DNA of 64,000 bases from Aselliscus stoliczkanus (Eukaryota; Chordata; Mammalia; Chiroptera; Hipposideridae), in the NCBI GenBank assembly GCA_033961575.1, contig CM066729.1, forward strand, positions 35,250,501 to 35,314,500. Direction: 5' to 3'. Shown piece after piece: positions 60,803 through 64,000 of the stretch; within the stretch, counting starts at the first letter, position 1, and every line of letters starts with the position of its first letter. Under the pieces are notes generated by a model. The model ran no database searches. It was not told where the DNA came from and worked only from the letters and a program-made list of their open reading frames with translations. Position numbers and translations under genes: made by a program.

Positions 60803-63206
60803 TTGATATATAATCTAATAACTCCCCTTCCACTAATGGTATAATCATTAAGCAATTCGCTTCCAAAAGAGAGAGAGAATTTTGTTCAATCATTAGGATC
60901 ATTCTGGTCTAAATAACAGTTATATAAGCTCTAATATTTTACTCTAGGTTTTTAAAAAATCCTTTCCAGACTGAGAAGTCTGTGGTATACAGACATAAAA
61001 CAACTGCATATAGAAAATATATGGTATCTGCTAGTTCTGACATACAGAGAACACACAGTCCAATAGCCAGCTCCTACCCACTTCATTTCTGCTCACCATA
61101 AAATATAGCTTTCAGATGACTTCATGTCCCTGTAATTATTCTCCAAATCGGATTTCTTATTCAAACAAAAGGTTAGAGTGGAACAATATTTATACAGTTG
61201 TAAAGGAAACAAACTACCCAGTCTCTGTTCTAAAACTATTAATAGATAATGACAGTCTTCAACACATGAGGAATGGCAGTCACTTATAAGAGAAAAAACA
61301 AACAACAACAACAAGAAAACAAGATGAAAAGAAAATGTGACAGCAGAGATATTGGAAGTAGAACAAAAAATAGCTTTAAAAAAAAATCTCTCATATAATC
61401 AGAGATAGTCCAGAAAATACGATATCTACAAAATAAGAAATGAAGTTTTAAAAATGCAACATATTTGTGTACTTATTGTAAATTATTATATAAATGAAAA
61501 TAATAAAATAATTATAAAATAAAGAAATTATTCAGAACACAGTGCTGTAATATGGAAATGGTAGAAGAAATACAAGAAATAGAGAATTGTTAATGTTTCA
61601 ACATATCAATTAGACCCTCAAAAAGATTCACAGAAAAGGTAGAATAAAATAAATTACTGTTGACATAGGAAACATTCGAATGTAAGGAATTTTTATAAAA
61701 ATAGATTTGAGCTGAAACTCATAACATGGGAAGCAAGATCTCAAATGCTTCAGAGAATGAGTTTCTTAGTTTCTTTTATACACTTGAAATTTAGGAGGGT
61801 ACAGAAGAGAGATTACAGGAAGGTGGGAGAAAGCAAGGTGGGATTGGATTACAGGGTAGTTAACAAGATTATATGCATTCATGAGGATGGTTATGCTTAT
61901 TTCAAGGTGTGTTAGCCTAGATGCACAAAAGCAATGGAAAGGGCTTGCTTAAGGCAAAGAAAAATCTTTTAGTAAAGAATTATATACAGGGAGCATGACT
62001 ACCTACCATGACCTGCAAGGTTAGGAATTTATGGCCAGATCATGCTGTGAGGTTACTTTCCATTGTTGACTGGACAAAATAACCTTTTAGATAGTCTGCC
62101 AAAAAGAGGGTTTATTTGAGAAAAGAAAAACAACAAAAAACAAAACACCACAGGACCATGGGAACACACACCTCTGGCCAGCCTCTTACATGGGAAGAGA
62201 GAGCTCTGCCATGGCGGCCCATATATATATATAGTCCCTGGCAGGAAGTTAGAACAATAAAGTTTAACAGGAAGTCAGGTGTAGGGAGTTAGCAGGAAGC
62301 CCAGCTCCATCCATACACTGGGTCAGATTTCTTTAAGTGCCAGTTTGCTTTTAGCACCATAGAACACCTTTTGCATCCACATTACTAAGGGAACACTTAA
62401 CAAAATTTCCAGAGGTAAACATAGAGAGAAATGTTCATTTTGAAAGATCCCTCCTAGTAATGTTAATAATGAAAAAAAAGAGAGAGAGATACATACTTAG
62501 TCATGTTCTTCTTTAAGCTCATAATTTCAAGGATAACAAAATGGGTTTCATCAAACATAAATAAATAAAATAAAACAGAGAAAAAAAATCTCACCAAAGA
62601 TACCTTTAAGAAAAGGAACAGGTAAATTAAAGACTGGAAGATATTTGAAATGCATATATAAATCAAAGGAATTCTATCCAGAAAATAAAAAACAAAACAA
62701 CATAAATCTGCAAATCTATAATTATAATTCTATAAAAAAAAATAAGTAAATAACTTGAAAAGAAAATTAATTCTCCAAAGAGGTTACACAGATGGAAAAT
62801 GAGCACAGAAAAGTACTACAGAACTATATTTTGAAATTCTTCCTTATTAGCGTACAATGCACACCCAGCTTTCTGTTTTTCTTTTTCTTTTTTCATTTAC
62901 TTTTACTTTTATCTTTCCAGGGTGTCTGTTGAGTGTGTGGTTTGCATTAAGCTAGGACAGCTTTCCTTGTGAGAATCATTTCAGGTTATGTTTGCGTTGC
63001 TTATGATGGTGGTGTTCTTTGTTTTGTTTGCCTTTTCCATATATCACCCTTACTGCTCTGATTCTTAATTTATCCTTCATATCCTTTCCTTTCTATCACT
63101 ATCTATATAAATATAAAACAAAAAGAGCTCAAGTAAATGTTATAGAAAATAACAAAACTCCCATGGTAAGTGGGAGGATGGCTCAGCTTAAAAAAAAAAA
63201 AAATAA
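60803..63206. other. Anonymous DNA
   Basis: 62100-62470 is GC-richer, with 'gccatggcggcccatatata' and a following 'acaataaagtt', which could be an LTR-like TATA and polyadenylation pair. No ends found. The rest shows nothing recognisable. Confidence 0.35.
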
Positions 63207-63302
63207 GGGGGCCGGCTGAGTGGTGCGGTGGTGAAGTGCTGGCTTGGGAAGCCAGCGGCCCCAGTTCGTGTCTCACATATGAGGGCCAATGACACTGCCC
63301 TG
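63207..63302 (+). mobile_element. tRNA-derived SINE, short form with AAAT-repeat tail
   Basis: 'ggccggctgagtggtgcggt' head, anticodon-arm-like 'ctggcttgggaagccagc', and 'agggccaatgacactgccct', with the tail turned into a pure AAAT microsatellite. A clean target duplication was not found because both flanks are A-rich. Confidence 0.9.
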
Positions 63303-63305
63303 AAA

Positions 63306-63352
<47 letters not shown>

Positions 63353-63368
63353 GTAAGTAAATAAATAA
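63303..63368. repeat. (AAAT)n microsatellite from a SINE tail
   Basis: About 16 AAAT-type units growing from the tail of the SINE at 63207, with two AAGT interruptions. Confidence 0.95.
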
Positions 63369-64000
63369 CATTATACACCATCCTTAACAGGGAGACCCTA
63401 GACAGTCCTACTAAAGAATCCTAATTTCTTGCATCACTAGAAGTTTATTAAAGAACGTTCTATCCAATATGCAGTACTAAAGGCTTGCTGTGACTTAGAC
63501 ATCAGTAGTTTCTTCCCATTCACACTTAAATAATTTTTACATTTTGATGACTGAATGTGACATTACACTAAACTTTACACATACCTGTATAATCTATATG
63601 GATCAATAAAAATAAGAGCAGAACAAATGGTCTTGATTTGATACTCAGAGTAAAAGCCATCCTACAATACTTATCTCAACTGTGAACAATTTTTTGTCCT
63701 CTGTGACTTGCCATGCATTAGAGCGAATTTGAATTCCACTGAAATAAACTCCTTCTAATGCTGCTACCATGATTCAGCAAGCAACTTCTGCCCCTTATCA
63801 GTCTCTGAACACACCAAGCTTATTCTCCACAGTTTCAGGACTGAATCACAAAACTAAATAACTATAATACATTTTCTTACATGTGGAATTATTTTACTAT
63901 TTAATTTTCTACCTCAAACTAGAGTCATTCATTCATAAACATTTACAGAGCTTTTAAAGTAGGTCAGACTCTGGCTTAGTTGCTATTGATGCAAAGATTA
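63369..64000. other. Anonymous DNA to window end
   Basis: Nothing recognised. Confidence 0.45.

Overview
The window looks like mammalian nuclear DNA: AT-rich, no compact genes, and mostly interspersed repeats (MIR, L2, L1, MaLR, LTRs, hAT and mariner elements, a tRNA-derived SINE) plus many microsatellites. I find no intron-containing gene, no genuine tRNA or rRNA gene and no CRISPR array. The young repeats are a tRNA-derived SINE (ten copies), an L1 subfamily whose 3' end carries a 'gaaaaagtcgaga' motif, and several mariner copies. This mix suggests a laurasiatherian, most likely a bat and perhaps the horseshoe/Old World leaf-nosed group. That assignment is inference from repeat style; no database search was possible.

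The one gene-like locus is an intronless retrocopy of PSIP1 (LEDGF/p75), about 40233-43563 on the plus strand. It keeps a GC-rich 5' leader, the coding region and a long 3' UTR-like segment. The N-terminal PWWP region is broken by two 2-nt insertions and a stop codon. From 40707 an uninterrupted 453-codon frame keeps the basic nuclear-localisation stretch, one intact AT-hook and the whole integrase-binding domain. It is annotated as a processed pseudogene with a candidate truncated protein.

Layout: 1-10 kb holds old decayed repeats (MER5A-like, MaLR LTR, three MIRs) and unassigned DNA. 10-11.4 kb has a solo LTR (6-bp target duplication) and a long-form SINE. 12-17 kb has old L1, a composite hAT element, a short SINE and L2. 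17.6-24.6 kb has three mariner pieces, L1 and SINEs. 24.6-34 kb is an L1-rich tract. 34-37.1 kb has an internally deleted mariner, three SINEs and a second solo LTR. 37.1-40.2 kb is mostly anonymous. 40.2-43.6 kb is the retrocopy. 45.4-47.6 kb and 49-56.3 kb contain L1 material, a second long-form SINE and AT microsatellites. 56.3-64 kb is mostly anonymous, with MIR and hAT fragments, a mariner MITE and a last SINE.

No set of genes works together here. What can be read is a history of insertions, with target-site duplications often exact enough to order events (for example a SINE inside a mariner, and a SINE inside an old L1). The points most worth following are the PWWP-less LEDGF frame, the composite long SINE, the L1-seeded AT microsatellites and the broken mariner pair.
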